DNA of 64,000 nt from Anaeromyces robustus (lineage: Eukaryota; Neocallimastigomycota; Neocallimastigomycetes; Neocallimastigales; Neocallimastigaceae): positions 45,001 to 109,000 of the forward strand of contig MCFG01000041.1 of assembly GCA_002104895.1 (NCBI GenBank). Direction: 5' to 3'. The notes under the pieces are model-generated. The model did not search any database. It had not been told where the DNA came from and saw only the letters and a program-made list of their open reading frames with translations. Made by a program: the position numbers and the translations under genes. Shown here piece by piece: positions 36,051 through 47,573 of the stretch (position 1 is the stretch's first letter; the number at the start of each line of letters is the position of its first letter).

Positions 36051-36843
36051 ATCCTAGCTAATAATAATAAGTAAGAGAGATTTATTTAAGATTTTTACCA
36101 GTCTAAAAAATAAATATATATATTACTTAAAATAGTTAAATGTTAAATTACATATAATACAATTAAATCTGTCCATAATAATCTAATTTATAATTTATAA
36201 TTTATAATTTATAATTTATTTTATTGGAGATTAGTTTCACAATATTTTTAAATAGTAACAATGACTTTAGATTTTTTTTTTTTTTTTTTGATACAAATAA
36301 GCATTATCAACAAAAATTTAATTGAAATTGTGGCTATAAAAATACATTTTTTATTCTGTATTCTGTTTTTTTTTTTTTACTGTTGAATTTTTTTTTTCAA
36401 TATTATTATTATTATCATTATCATTATTATGCTTATATTTTATATAATTATTACATATCTTTATAAATATTGTTTTTTCTCATATATTAGTCACAAATAA
36501 AATAAATAATTTTAAATGTGACTGTATAAAATAAAAGTGTTTTTTTTTTTCTTTATTATACTTATTATAATAAAAAAAATAGTTAAAAAAATATAAATAT
36601 ATATAAATACGATATATATTGACTTTTTTGTATTATTTATTTATTTATTATTAATAATTATTTTCATGTAGAATATCAATCATTTTAAACTCTATCCTGA
36701 TTATTATATACATTATGCATTTTTTATTAGTATTATTATTATTATTTTGATATATATTATATTATAAAAAAAAAAGCATAATATATATAATATAATGATA
36801 GAAAAAATAACATATTTTTGATATTATTTAACAACGCATTTAA

Positions 36844-36909
36844 TTATTTAGATATAGCTGAGATAGCATAAGTTAATTTAATTAATTCATCAAAATCAAC
36901 GTTATCCAT
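36844..36909 (-). pseudogene. 21-codon coding-like fragment
   Basis: ATG at 36909 starts MDNVDFDELIKLTYAISAIS-K and stops. Codon choice resembles local genes rather than random A/T. It is too short to call a gene. It could be a relic, a first exon or a small peptide. Confidence 0.3.
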
Positions 36910-37375
36910 CTTAATACGATTTTTTTTTTAAATATAAAAAAAATAATATTTTAAAATATTATATAATTTTTTAAAAATATATTATATAAATATTATTTAT
37001 TAATATTATATATTGTTAAGTGAGATTGGTTTTGGTTTAATAATGGTCAGTTTATGATGTTTAATTAATAGCTAATAACTAATTAAATAAATATATAATT
37101 AACAAGCAAATTTTAATAAAACAAGAATTTAATTAATTAATTAAGAAAACTTTAAACAAGTAATTAGATTATTAAGTCATTAATTTTACAAAAATTATAA
37201 GAAATTATAATTTCAATTCCTATTTATACTTTTTTTTAAAACTATTAATTACTAATATATTTATACATGTATAGTTTTAAATAAAATAATATTAATAAAA
37301 ATTATATTACATAAATATTATTTTTTTTTTTATAAATTGTATAATTATTTTTAATTATTATTAATATATATTTTT

Positions 37376-37513
37376 TGTATAATCATTTTGTTACTAGTTT
37401 TAGAAAGTTTATTATTCAATAATTTTAATACGTAATTAGATGAATCAATGTTTTCTTGTTCTTCAGGTTTAATAGATATTTTAAAAGTTATATATTTTAA
37501 TAATATATATCAA
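37376..37513 (-). pseudogene. Coding-like fragment of about 45 codons
   Basis: Minus-strand reading gives TFKISIKPEEQENIDSSNYV and then LKLLNNKLSKTSNKM, with mixed charged and hydrophobic residues. There is no start, and stops close it on both sides. It may belong with the 36844-36909 fragment as remains of one minus-strand gene, but nothing joins them. Confidence 0.3.
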
Positions 37514-38352
37514 ATATTGTAGATAAAAATAATTTTTACTTTTTTCTTTTTAATATAAAAATATTTTAAATCAGTGTAATTCTTGATTATAGTTTTTTTT
37601 TTTTCTTTTGCATAAATTAAAAAATAATATAATAGCTACCAAGGTTTAAAAAAAATTGATATAGATTATATATAAATTAATTTTTTATATATAAAGATTA
37701 ATTATGATATTATACATATTTTATTTTATTTTATTTTTTTATTTTTTTATTTTTAAATGTATATGTATATAAAAAAGTTTATTCAACGTCAGAATATATT
37801 AAAAATTCATAATATTAACTTTATATATAAAAATTACCAAATTTTTACACTAAATATGAAATCTTAAATAATCTGTTAAAAAAATGATTTATATACATTT
37901 TAACCAAGATTATAATATTATTTAAACAAAATATATTTACTAAACCAACAAAACTTTATTGAAATAATTTAATATATAAGTTTTATTAATATTGAAAAGT
38001 AATACTATAAGGAATTATTTAAAATTAAATAATAAATATTAATATACTTATAAAACAAAAAAATATGTTTATTTTATATATATATATGTTTATTATTAAT
38101 ATATTTTTAAAAAAATATATATATATATATATATATATAAACATATATTTATATATTTTTGTTTATTTTATTTCACTATCCTATTAATTAATATGATATT
38201 ATATTATAATTAATATATTATAAAATGATTTATTACATAATAATTAGTAAATAATATATATATAAATATTTACAAATAAAATAAATAAAATAAAAATAAA
38301 AAAAAAAAGAAAATAAAAAAGAAATAGTACTATATAAAATGTTTTAAGATAG

Positions 38353-38509
38353 TATCATTTCATTTAATCCTTTTAAATTATTTATATATGAAATATTTTA
38401 AAATAATATATCATTTAATCCTTTTAGATTTATATAAGAAATATTTAATATTTTTATAATATCATTTCATTTAATCCTTTTAAATTATTTATATAAGAAA
38501 TATTTAAAA
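38353..38509. repeat. Three tandem copies upstream of the U1 gene
   Basis: The motif atcatttcatttaatccttt, followed by taaattatttatataagaaa, occurs three times (near 38353, 38409 and 38461; the middle copy is shorter). The array ends about 170 bases before the U1 start. It could be a promoter element array or an ordinary minisatellite; the sequence does not decide. Confidence 0.75.
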
Positions 38510-38644
38510 ATTATAATATTAATTAAAATAAAAATTTTTATTTTAATTAATATTATAAAAAAATTTTTATTAAATTATTATCCAATCAAATTATTTGATG
38601 ATTCATCCATGAAATAATATATTTTTTATTTTATGATAGAAATG

Positions 38645-38653
38645 TATATAAAA
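38645..38653 (+). promoter_or_regulatory. Possible TATA box of the U1 gene
   Basis: tatataaaa lies 29-37 bases before the U1 5' end, the usual spacing for a Pol II snRNA or mRNA TATA element. In DNA this AT-rich such a string is common, so only the spacing supports it. Confidence 0.35.
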
Positions 38654-38681
38654 ACTTGTTATTTTCTATCGTTTAAACCTC

Positions 38682-38846
38682 ATACTTACCTGGCAAGGGT
38701 CATTTGTGATCAAGAAGGCGAATGACACGGTTGGGAGATTTAATATTGCACATCATTAAGTGTCCCGATTGCGAACATCCTAAATGGATGTATCGGTTGC
38801 ATAATTTTTGATGGTGGGGTATACAGGCGTTCGCGCCAGTAAACCC
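38682..38846 (+). ncRNA. U1 spliceosomal snRNA
   Basis: The 165-base RNA begins ATACTTACCTGG, the invariant U1 5' end that pairs with intron donors. Stem-loop I follows with GATCAAGAAGG, matching the U1-70K-binding loop (human GATCACGAAGG). Stem-loop II carries ATTGCAC, the U1A/U2B''-type loop motif. Stem-loop III is catcc-taaat-ggatg. The Sm site is ATAATTTTTGATGG and the last hairpin is GGCG-TTCG-CGCC extended by GTATAC/GTAAAC-like pairing. Length and order match vertebrate U1 (164 bases) rather than the enlarged yeast U1. The 3' end at 38846 is set by the end of the last stem. It sits about 340 bases from the convergent LRR gene's stop. Confidence 0.97.
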
Positions 38847-39188
38847 TTTATTATTAATAAGTTAATTTAAAAATATTTTTTATATCATTTTATTAATTTA
38901 CTTTAATTGATGCAAGTAAATAATATTATTTTGTACTAATTAAAATAATATTATTTTATGGGTATTATTTAAAATTATAGTATCTAAAATTCAATATAAA
39001 TTTTTTTTAAATATTATTAATTATTATTACTTGTTTTTTTTTTTTTTTTTTGATAGGTATAATTTTATTATCGTTTTTATAGTAATTATATTACTATATT
39101 TTAATTATAAAAATTATTTACATGTGTTTATTTTTTTATATATTTTTTTTGTAAATTATCTATTTTTTTATCATTATTATAATTATTA
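38847..39188. other. Spacer between U1 and the convergent LRR gene
   Basis: AT-rich, with poly(T) at about 39033-39050. It must hold the U1 3' processing signal and the mRNA 3' end of the minus-strand gene; neither is recognisable. Confidence 0.6.
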
Positions 39189-42100
39189 TTAATTAATATT
39201 TTGATTTTTAGCATATATTATATACTTATTTTTAGAGTTACAATTAAATATTTTTATATTTTCTCTACAACTAGCAAAATTGATATAATTATATTCTACA
39301 TTAATGATAGTTTTAGTATCATTAGAAGAAGGAATGGTATTATTTTGACTAGTTGTAGTTATATTTGAGTTATCTAAGGAAGACGTTTTAATTTTTAATT
39401 TATTATTATTAATATTATTATTAATTTTAGTGATATTATTCATAAAGGAAATTAAACCATTATCAGTAATATAATTATATTGAAGGTCTAATAGTAAAAG
39501 ATTTGGAAGGTAAATAAGTTGATTAGATAAAAATTCTAAAGTATTATTTTCAATTTGTTGATAAGAAAGATTTAAAGCTTGTAGTTGAGTTAAATATTTT
39601 AAATTTTTAATGATTTTTTGACATCCTAAATTACCAAATGAAAATTCACTAAAGTTTTGTTCATTTCTAGTAGAGGAAGAAGAAGAAGAAGAAGTGTGTA
39701 ATTCATTCTTTTTTTCTTTTATCTTTTCTTTTTCTTTTCCTTTTGTTTTCATAGAATTATTACTATTAGTTTCTTCTGAATTACATTGGGATTCAGATTG
39801 ACAATTATTAGATTCTATATCTGATTCATTTTCTATACCTGATGTTGTTGAATAAATAAAGTTATTATGATGATTATGAAGGTAATCATAATTTATAATA
39901 TCTTTTTCTTCTTCTGCTTCTTGATTTTTATATCCTGCTAATCCAATAATTTGTAATGACGTATTTTTATTTTTAATATCCTTATCTTTATTTTTACTTT
40001 TACTCTTATTATTATTATTATTACAATTATAGTTATAGTTACAATCTTCTTCACAATTATAATCATCATCATCATTATTATTATTATTGTTATTGTTAAT
40101 ACTATTATTGTTTTCGTTATCAATATTATTTATATTAGGATTAAATAATTCTCCAAATTCTTCTGAAATAGAATCTGTAAATAAATTTTGACTTAAGTCA
40201 ATTTCTTTAATACTTGTATACATTAAAATTGTTTTCATTAAAAGTAATAAACCTTTCGGTCTTATTTTATTATTAGATAAAAACAATTTCTTTAATGCTT
40301 TACTACTATTACTACTATTATTACTACTACTACAACAACTACTACTAGTATTACTATTGTTATAATTAAAATCATTTTTATTCGTTAAAGGTGAATTTGA
40401 AAAATAACTTTTAAGATTTTTTGCTAATAATTCTGTACATGAAATACCTAAATCCATACCGGATAAATCAATGGTATGTAAATGAGGTTGTAAATTATTA
40501 AAAGCACTAATAAGTTGAAATAACATAGCAGCTGGAAATTTATTATAAGATAAATCAATTAATTGTAATTGTGAATTTCTTGACGTTAATAATGAATTTA
40601 AAACTGTCATTGAAATAGTTATATTATTATTTGATTTTCCTTTATTTTTTCTATTATTATTATAATTATTATTCTCTTCTTTAGCTTTACCTTTACCTTT
40701 TCCTTTTCCTTTTCCTTTTCCTTTATTATTATTATTTAATATTTTCTCTTTTTTATAATTACTTATATTATTTTCTTTTTTCTCTTCTTCATCATCATAG
40801 TCATCATCATAATCATCATCATCATTATCATCATATTCATTTTCATCCTCATCCTCATCCTCATCTTCATCATTATCATTTTTTATTATTTGATGTTCTT
40901 TTATATTATGTGATAAACGCAGAACTTTTAAAGTAGAATGATTTTTTATTGCATTAAGTATCATTTCTATTGTCGAAAGATTTAATTGACATTGACACAA
41001 AATTAATTGTTTTAATGATATCATAGTTTTGGAACTATTACTATTACTACTACTACTATTATTATTATATAATGAAGGAGATAATGATGATGATGTTGAC
41101 TCTGATGATGATGAATTATTTAAGGCATTTAATAAAAAGTTTATTGAAGTTTGATCTAAAGGTATTCCAGATAAATTTAATGTAGTTAAATTAGTATACA
41201 TTAATAATAATTCTAATGATTCATTTAATATTTCATCATTGAAAAATTTATAGGATACTATTGTATTAGTATGGGATGATAAGGATGTAGAAGTCAAACT
41301 ATTAGGTAGTAATGGTTTACTATAATTTTTTGATGATATTGATGGCGTTAATTTACTTTTTCCATTGGCTATCGAAAATTTTAAGGATAAAATATATTCT
41401 AATATAAAAATTATAAATAAAAATGTTTTTTATAAAATTATTTATCCATTAGTATATATAAAGGTATAAAGGTGATTTAAATATTAAAATGTTTAAAATA
41501 TTGAATATGGATTTCATTTTAATATAATAAAAATATCCATAATGATAATTATAACAAAAATAAAGAAAAAAATATATATATTATAATATATAATATATAA
41601 TATATTTGATATACCTCTTGTGTTGAAATAAGATGGAGGTGAATAATATTCATATTTTTTATTAAAGTACTGATTTATCATGTTAATAATTTTTAATATA
41701 TTGTTATATTGTTCGTTATTTTCATTTATATCATCTTGTAAATATTTATTTTTATTGGTAGTATTTATAGAATTTTCTAATAATTTATCTAATTTTATAT
41801 CAAAATTAATTTCTTTAGGATAATTATTTTTAATTATATTACTATTACTTTTATTATTATTATTATTATTATATTTCATAATGTTATTTAATAAAAATTC
41901 CATATTTTCCAATATTATTGGAGTAATTCCATCTAATTGTAATGTCAATTTTTCAATATTACCAATACTATTTAAAAATAAAGAATCCATTTTAGAATCT
42001 GATTCTGATAAAGATAAACATAATTCTTTTATATTATTAGTTTTTTCACTTTCTATTAAATTTTGAATATATTCACTGAAATTTGAGGACCATTTCTTTT

Positions 42101-43468
42101 GATTTGTATTTTTTATCCATTGTTCTGTTAGATATTGAATATCTATTCTACGATAAAATGAGGAAGGTTTCATTAATGTTTCTAAAATACAATTTTTATA
42201 CCATTGTGAATAAGAATAATAATTTATTTGATGACTATTATTAAAACTATGAAAATGATAATGTTGTAGATTTTGGGATAATAAAAGTTTAAGATAATTC
42301 TTTTTATATATTTTTTTAATATTAATATTATCAATTTTTTCCTTTCTCAAAAGTTGTTCAGCATGAAGACATTGATGAATATTTAATCGCTTAATAATAT
42401 GTTTTATTAAATATGTTGGTAAATCATAAAAACTATCTACATCTATTATATATATATATATATATATATAATTTCATAATAATAATAATAATAATAATAA
42501 AAGGTATATATAAATATAAATAATAAATAATAAAATTGAATACTTAATATATTATAATATACATTTTATATTTTAAAATATAATATAATATTTATATTCA
42601 TTTTATTACCATCAAATATTTTAGCAATATAATCTGCGCAAATATCAATAAGTTTAGAAAGATCAAAATAAAGAGCTGCTTCTATTAAAAGGAAAACATA
42701 ATCATATTTTGGAATAAATTTAAACTCTTTAATTGATTTAGGTATTGTTAAATTAGAATTTTGTGATAAAGAATTATTAAATGTAGTAGTTTTATAACAT
42801 GCTGTGATAGAAGATGATGTAGAAGATAATGAATAATTTTCATCTTTACCATGATATTGTGTAAACCATTCATAGTATAAATAACATATTATTTCTTCTA
42901 ATACTTCATGGGATACAGATGGAAATGTAAATATATTTGTTTTACCTTCCAGAAAATTACCTATAAAAAATACATAGTTTATGATTTTTTTTTAATAAAA
43001 AAAAAAAGAATTATAGTATAAAGAGATTTTAATAATAAAAATAAAAAAAAAATTAAAAAAATAAATAAATAAAAAGGAAAAACACATAATATATTATATT
43101 TATATTTCGATATTTTACTTGAATTTCTAAAGATATGTTGTATTGTTTGTGAAAGATAAGCTATTTTTAATGGTAAATTTTCTATAATAAATCCTGATTT
43201 ATTATTATTATTATTATTATTATATTTATTTTCTTCATTTTCTTCTTCATATTCAAATTTGTAACATTTTATTGAAATCCATGGTTGATTTTCCCATTGT
43301 TTAGAAAAATTAGTGATTACCCATGATTTAAAATTATTTTTAGATTTTGTATTCATTTCTTCATTTTGTAAATAATAGACTGAATTTCTAGATACTGGAG
43401 GAGGATAATTTTCATTAGATTTATCATTTGTATTATTTTTATAATTATTCATTTTTATATTACTTTTT

Positions 43469-43513
<45 letters not shown>

Positions 43514-44093
43514 TGTTGTTTATCTATTGTTACATTCATAAATTCTTGTATAAATCTATTTTTACTAATATTATCAATATTATTATTATTATTATTATTA
43601 TTATGTTCATTATATATGGGTAAAAAAGAAGAACGATCTGGTTTTATTTTCCATTTTGAATTATCAATAATTGAAGTTAATGGTAATTGTTGTAATAATA
43701 CAGTATTACCATTACCATTATTATTATTATTATTTTTAATATTAATTTTTTCTAACTTTTGTAATTTTTCTCTTTCATCTATTATTATTTTTCTTGAATT
43801 TTTATTTTCTTTATTTTTATAATTATAATTATTATTATTATATACGGAAGGTAATTTATTCATATTACTGCTTTCATTATCATCTTTTTCTTCTTGATTA
43901 AGATAATTATTATTATTATTATTTCTATTATTCCTAGTTAAATACGATTTTAATAAATAATCACTTCTTATTGATGGACCTAAGTAAAAAAAAATAATTA
44001 TTTAATAAATAGATAATGAAAGAAAATAAAAAAAAAAACAAATTTTTATACGATTAATTTTCATTATTATTTATAATTATTATATAAATATTA

Positions 44094-44124
<31 letters not shown>

Positions 44125-45621
44125 AACAACCTTTACTAGAATTATTTATATCTGAAAATTTATTTTCACATGGTATTTGGGTATAACTTTCATTTTTATA
44201 TATTTCTTCTGTATAATCAAATGGTTTTATAAGATTACCATCTTGATCAAATATTATCTTTTTTTTATAATCTGAAGAATCATTATTTTTATTATTATTA
44301 TAATTACTATTATTACTATTACTATTACTGTTACTATTATTATCTTTACTTTTTATATTGTTGGAATTATTGAAATCATTATAGAAATTAAAATTCTTTT
44401 TATTATTTGTTTCATATAAATAAGGATTATAAGAATTTGATATAAGAGTAGTAGTTTCTTTTTCTTTATTCTTATATTGAAATTGGTTGAGTGATGGACT
44501 TGGTAATGAAAAATAATCAAAATCTGAATTTTTTTGTGTTAGAATACTATGATTTAAATAATCAGTTGTAGTTGTATTTTTTATTGTATTATCTTATTTT
44601 ATTTTATTTTTATAAAAATGTGATGATAATTATGAATAATAAGTATTATAAAATTATTAGATATGTATATAAATAAAAAAGAAATAAGCAAATTAATTAT
44701 TAAAATATCATAGATTTTTATCAATTAATTATAATAATTTTTTTTTATATTTTATAATATTTTTTTTTTCATCTATACCATAATAAGAGAATTTTTTACT
44801 TTTATTTGGTGAAAATAAAAGATTATTTCTTTTTTCATGTTTAATTTTAGGCAATTTTTGTTTATCATATGATTCATTTTTATTATTATTATTACTATTA
44901 CTATTATTATTATTATTAGTAGTAGTATTTAAATATTTTTGATAATAATCAGGTGCTATATCTTTAGTATTAATTCGAATATTTGATGATGCTTCCCAAT
45001 AGGATTTTTGAGGTGATAATGTTGAAATTATAGAATTTTTTCCTTTCAATATATTATAACTGAAATTTAGAGCATTACTTCTATTATTACTATTGTTATT
45101 ATTATTAATTTCATCTCGATTATTTAGACTCTTTGGTTTTAAGACTCCAATATTCAATTCATTAACTTTTTTTTTTTTTTTTTTTTTTTTTCATTTATTT
45201 TTTAACATTACATGGTGGAAAGGTATGATTAAAAATAACAATATTTAAATATATTTAATTATAAATATATATATAATTTTTTAATTAGTATCAATATTAT
45301 AAAATATTATAAAGAATTAAAAATAATGAAATACAAAATCAATTAAGATACTGTAATAATTCATCTTTTATTTTCTATAAATAGAATTATTTTTTTTTAA
45401 TGAATATTCTTTTAAAGATTTTTATTGCATTTAAAAATAGTAACAAATAATAAAAATGATTTTTTAATTTTTTTTTCATCTTTTTTTTATATATTATACT
45501 TACATTTTATCTCATTTTTATTTCTTTGCTTTTTTCGTTTAGTTTGTATTGTACTACTATTATTTCTAATATCATAATGATCTATTCCTAATGAATAGTC
45601 TGAATTAATATTATAATTCAT
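39189..45621 (-). CDS. Elongin-C/SKP1-like BTB domain plus leucine-rich repeats
   Basis: I assembled seven exons: 45504-45621, 44779-45165, 44131-44592, 43119-43979, 42610-42960, 41615-42442 and 39189-41398. All joins are phase 1 and open, giving 1738 residues. Residues 1-550 are Asn-rich and disordered. About 557-726 resemble Elongin C: WISIKCYKFEYE, GFIIENLPLKIAYLSQTIQH, FLEGKTNIFTFPSVSHEVLE, IICYLYYEW, FLLIEAALYFDL. Next is an F-box/cul-box-like helix, FYDLPTYLIKHIIKRL (about 730-745). RI-type LRRs begin weakly in exon 6 and are clear at about 1070-1690 (LTTLNLSGIPL, LQLIDLSYNKF, LHTIDLSGMDL, LKKLFLSNNKI, IKEIDLSQNLF, LQALNLSYQQI, LLLLDLQYNYI). An acidic Asp/Glu run and a GK repeat interrupt the LRRs. 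A cullin-RING substrate receptor carrying its own adaptor fold is the obvious reading, but inferred. Least certain are the exon 2 acceptor (in poly(A)) and the GTTGTT donor of exon 3. Confidence 0.82.
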
Positions 45622-47573
45622 TTCGTTATATTCTTGTTTATTTATAAGATTTTAAAACAAAAATTTTTAGATAAAAAAAAAAAAAAAAGAAAAAAGAAGA
45701 AAAAAATAATGAAAATAAATTATTAATAGCTATATATTTGTATATATAGTTATTAAATAATATTAAAGTTTATTGATTATTTCTTTATTATTGTTATTAT
45801 TTTGTTTTTTTTTTTTAAAAAAAAAATAACAATTTTAATAAAATAAAATTTTAAAATAGCATTACTAATACTATTGATAAAAAAAAAGAAAAGAATTATA
45901 TATTATCAATAAAAGATTATTATAAATGGAGATGAATATATAAAGTTAGCCTCGGTTCATGTTTTAGAAATATATATATATATATTTAATATATAAAATA
46001 TTATTAATTAATGTTTTATATATATTCCATTTTAACTCGAAAAGAAAGTATTAATAAATTAAGTTTTAAATATTTTATCATCATTTTTTTTTAATTTACT
46101 TAAAAGTTAATGTATTAATATAAAAACTTAATAATTTATCATATATTACTTAGGAAATTTTTTTTTTATATAAAAAATAAATTTTTATCTTTTTATGATT
46201 AATTATTTTTTTTATATATAAATAAAACTGGAAAAATAAAAAAATTAGAATTTGATAAAAACTGTAATAATTTTTAATTTTTTTTTTATATAATTATATT
46301 AATTATTATTTTAATTATTATTTTAATTATATTAATTATTCTTTTAATTTCCCGAGGAAGATATATTCTTATTAAAATGATTTCCTTTTTCTAAACATTA
46401 AATAAGATTATAATTTTATAATAGAATATATATGTATTATAGTATATTTAGATAGATAATCAGATTATAAAAAAATTAATTTGATGAAAGCTCTTAATAT
46501 ATTATACTTATTATTTTTAATATTAATAGATTGTTTTAAAAAATATAAAAAATGATATATAGAAAATAATTACAATTTAAATAAAATTGTTAATTTTTTT
46601 TATAAAATGTATTAATAATATTTTTTTCATATCAATGAATTAATTATTTTTATTACATATATGATAAATATATATAATATTATTAACTTAAAGTAATAAG
46701 TATTATATTAAATATAACAAATATAACTATAATAATTCATGTTTATAAATTAATGAATTTAAACTGTCAATATTAAAAAAAAATAAAATAAAATAAAAAA
46801 AAAAAAAAAAAAAAAGAAAGAAAAAAAGAAAATAACAATTAAGTCTATATTCTAATTAAATAAAAAATATATTTATATTTTTATTGTATAATTATATATA
46901 ATTATATATTTTTGATTATTATTATTATTATAATGAATATATAATATATTAATTATGATAAAAATTATTATAATGAATATATAATAATGAATATATAATA
47001 TATTAGTTATGGTAAAAATTATTAAAAATAATATTATATATATTCTTAATATTCAATATTCCGTTGTATCAAAAATTTTATATAATTTTATTTATATATT
47101 GATTTTATGGTTTTATCCTTTTTGAATAATTAAAAGTGTAACAAAATAATTTAATTTTTTTTCTTTTTAATTAATATAATTAAATTGGAAAAATAAAAAT
47201 AATGTGTCACAAAAATTTTACTAATGTATCATATAAAACTTAATCCAAAAAAAATATATATAATTAAAATTTTTAAACTCAGTTTTAAATAAAAAGATTA
47301 TTTTCTATTTTACCTGTATAATAGTTTTTTTTTCTTTTTTTTATAATATATATAAAATAAAAATATTATATAAATGTTTTATTCAATTAATAAATAAATA
47401 ATAATTATAGATATATAGAATTTTTTGCATAAATAAAATTTATTTATTAATATTATTTTTTTTGATATTTTATTATATCAGTATTTAAAATTGATAAAGT
47501 AATAATAATATCATTATCATTATCATTATTTTGTGAATTAAATAATATTTATATCAATATCTTATACTTCAAA
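45622..47573. other. Divergent promoter region, AT-rich
   Basis: Lies between the starts of the minus-strand LRR gene and the plus-strand SKI8 gene. No coding segment. GC-richer scraps gttagcctcggttcatg (about 45948) and ttcccgaggaagatat (about 46349) stand out but match nothing I know. tgaatatataataatgaata-type short tandems occur at about 46930-47000. Confidence 0.65.

Larger units (their letters stand above)
33852..38681. other. AT-rich spacer with gene relics
   Basis: No intact protein gene. The first kilobase is plain AT-rich 3' flank of the GPI gene. From about 35100 the DNA contains short GC-richer islands whose translation has normal amino-acid diversity, listed separately as relics (35686-35790, 36844-36909, 37376-37513). 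A 34-base poly(T) lies at 35217-35250. The right end holds a triple repeat and the promoter region of the U1 gene. Confidence 0.65.

Noticed and set aside
42979-45157. Three separate minus-strand genes (44729-45157, 42979-43863, 41514-42350) beside an LRR gene
   Set aside because: All are exons of the same gene: every join is phase 1 with GT/AG ends, and the BTB domain spans two of them.
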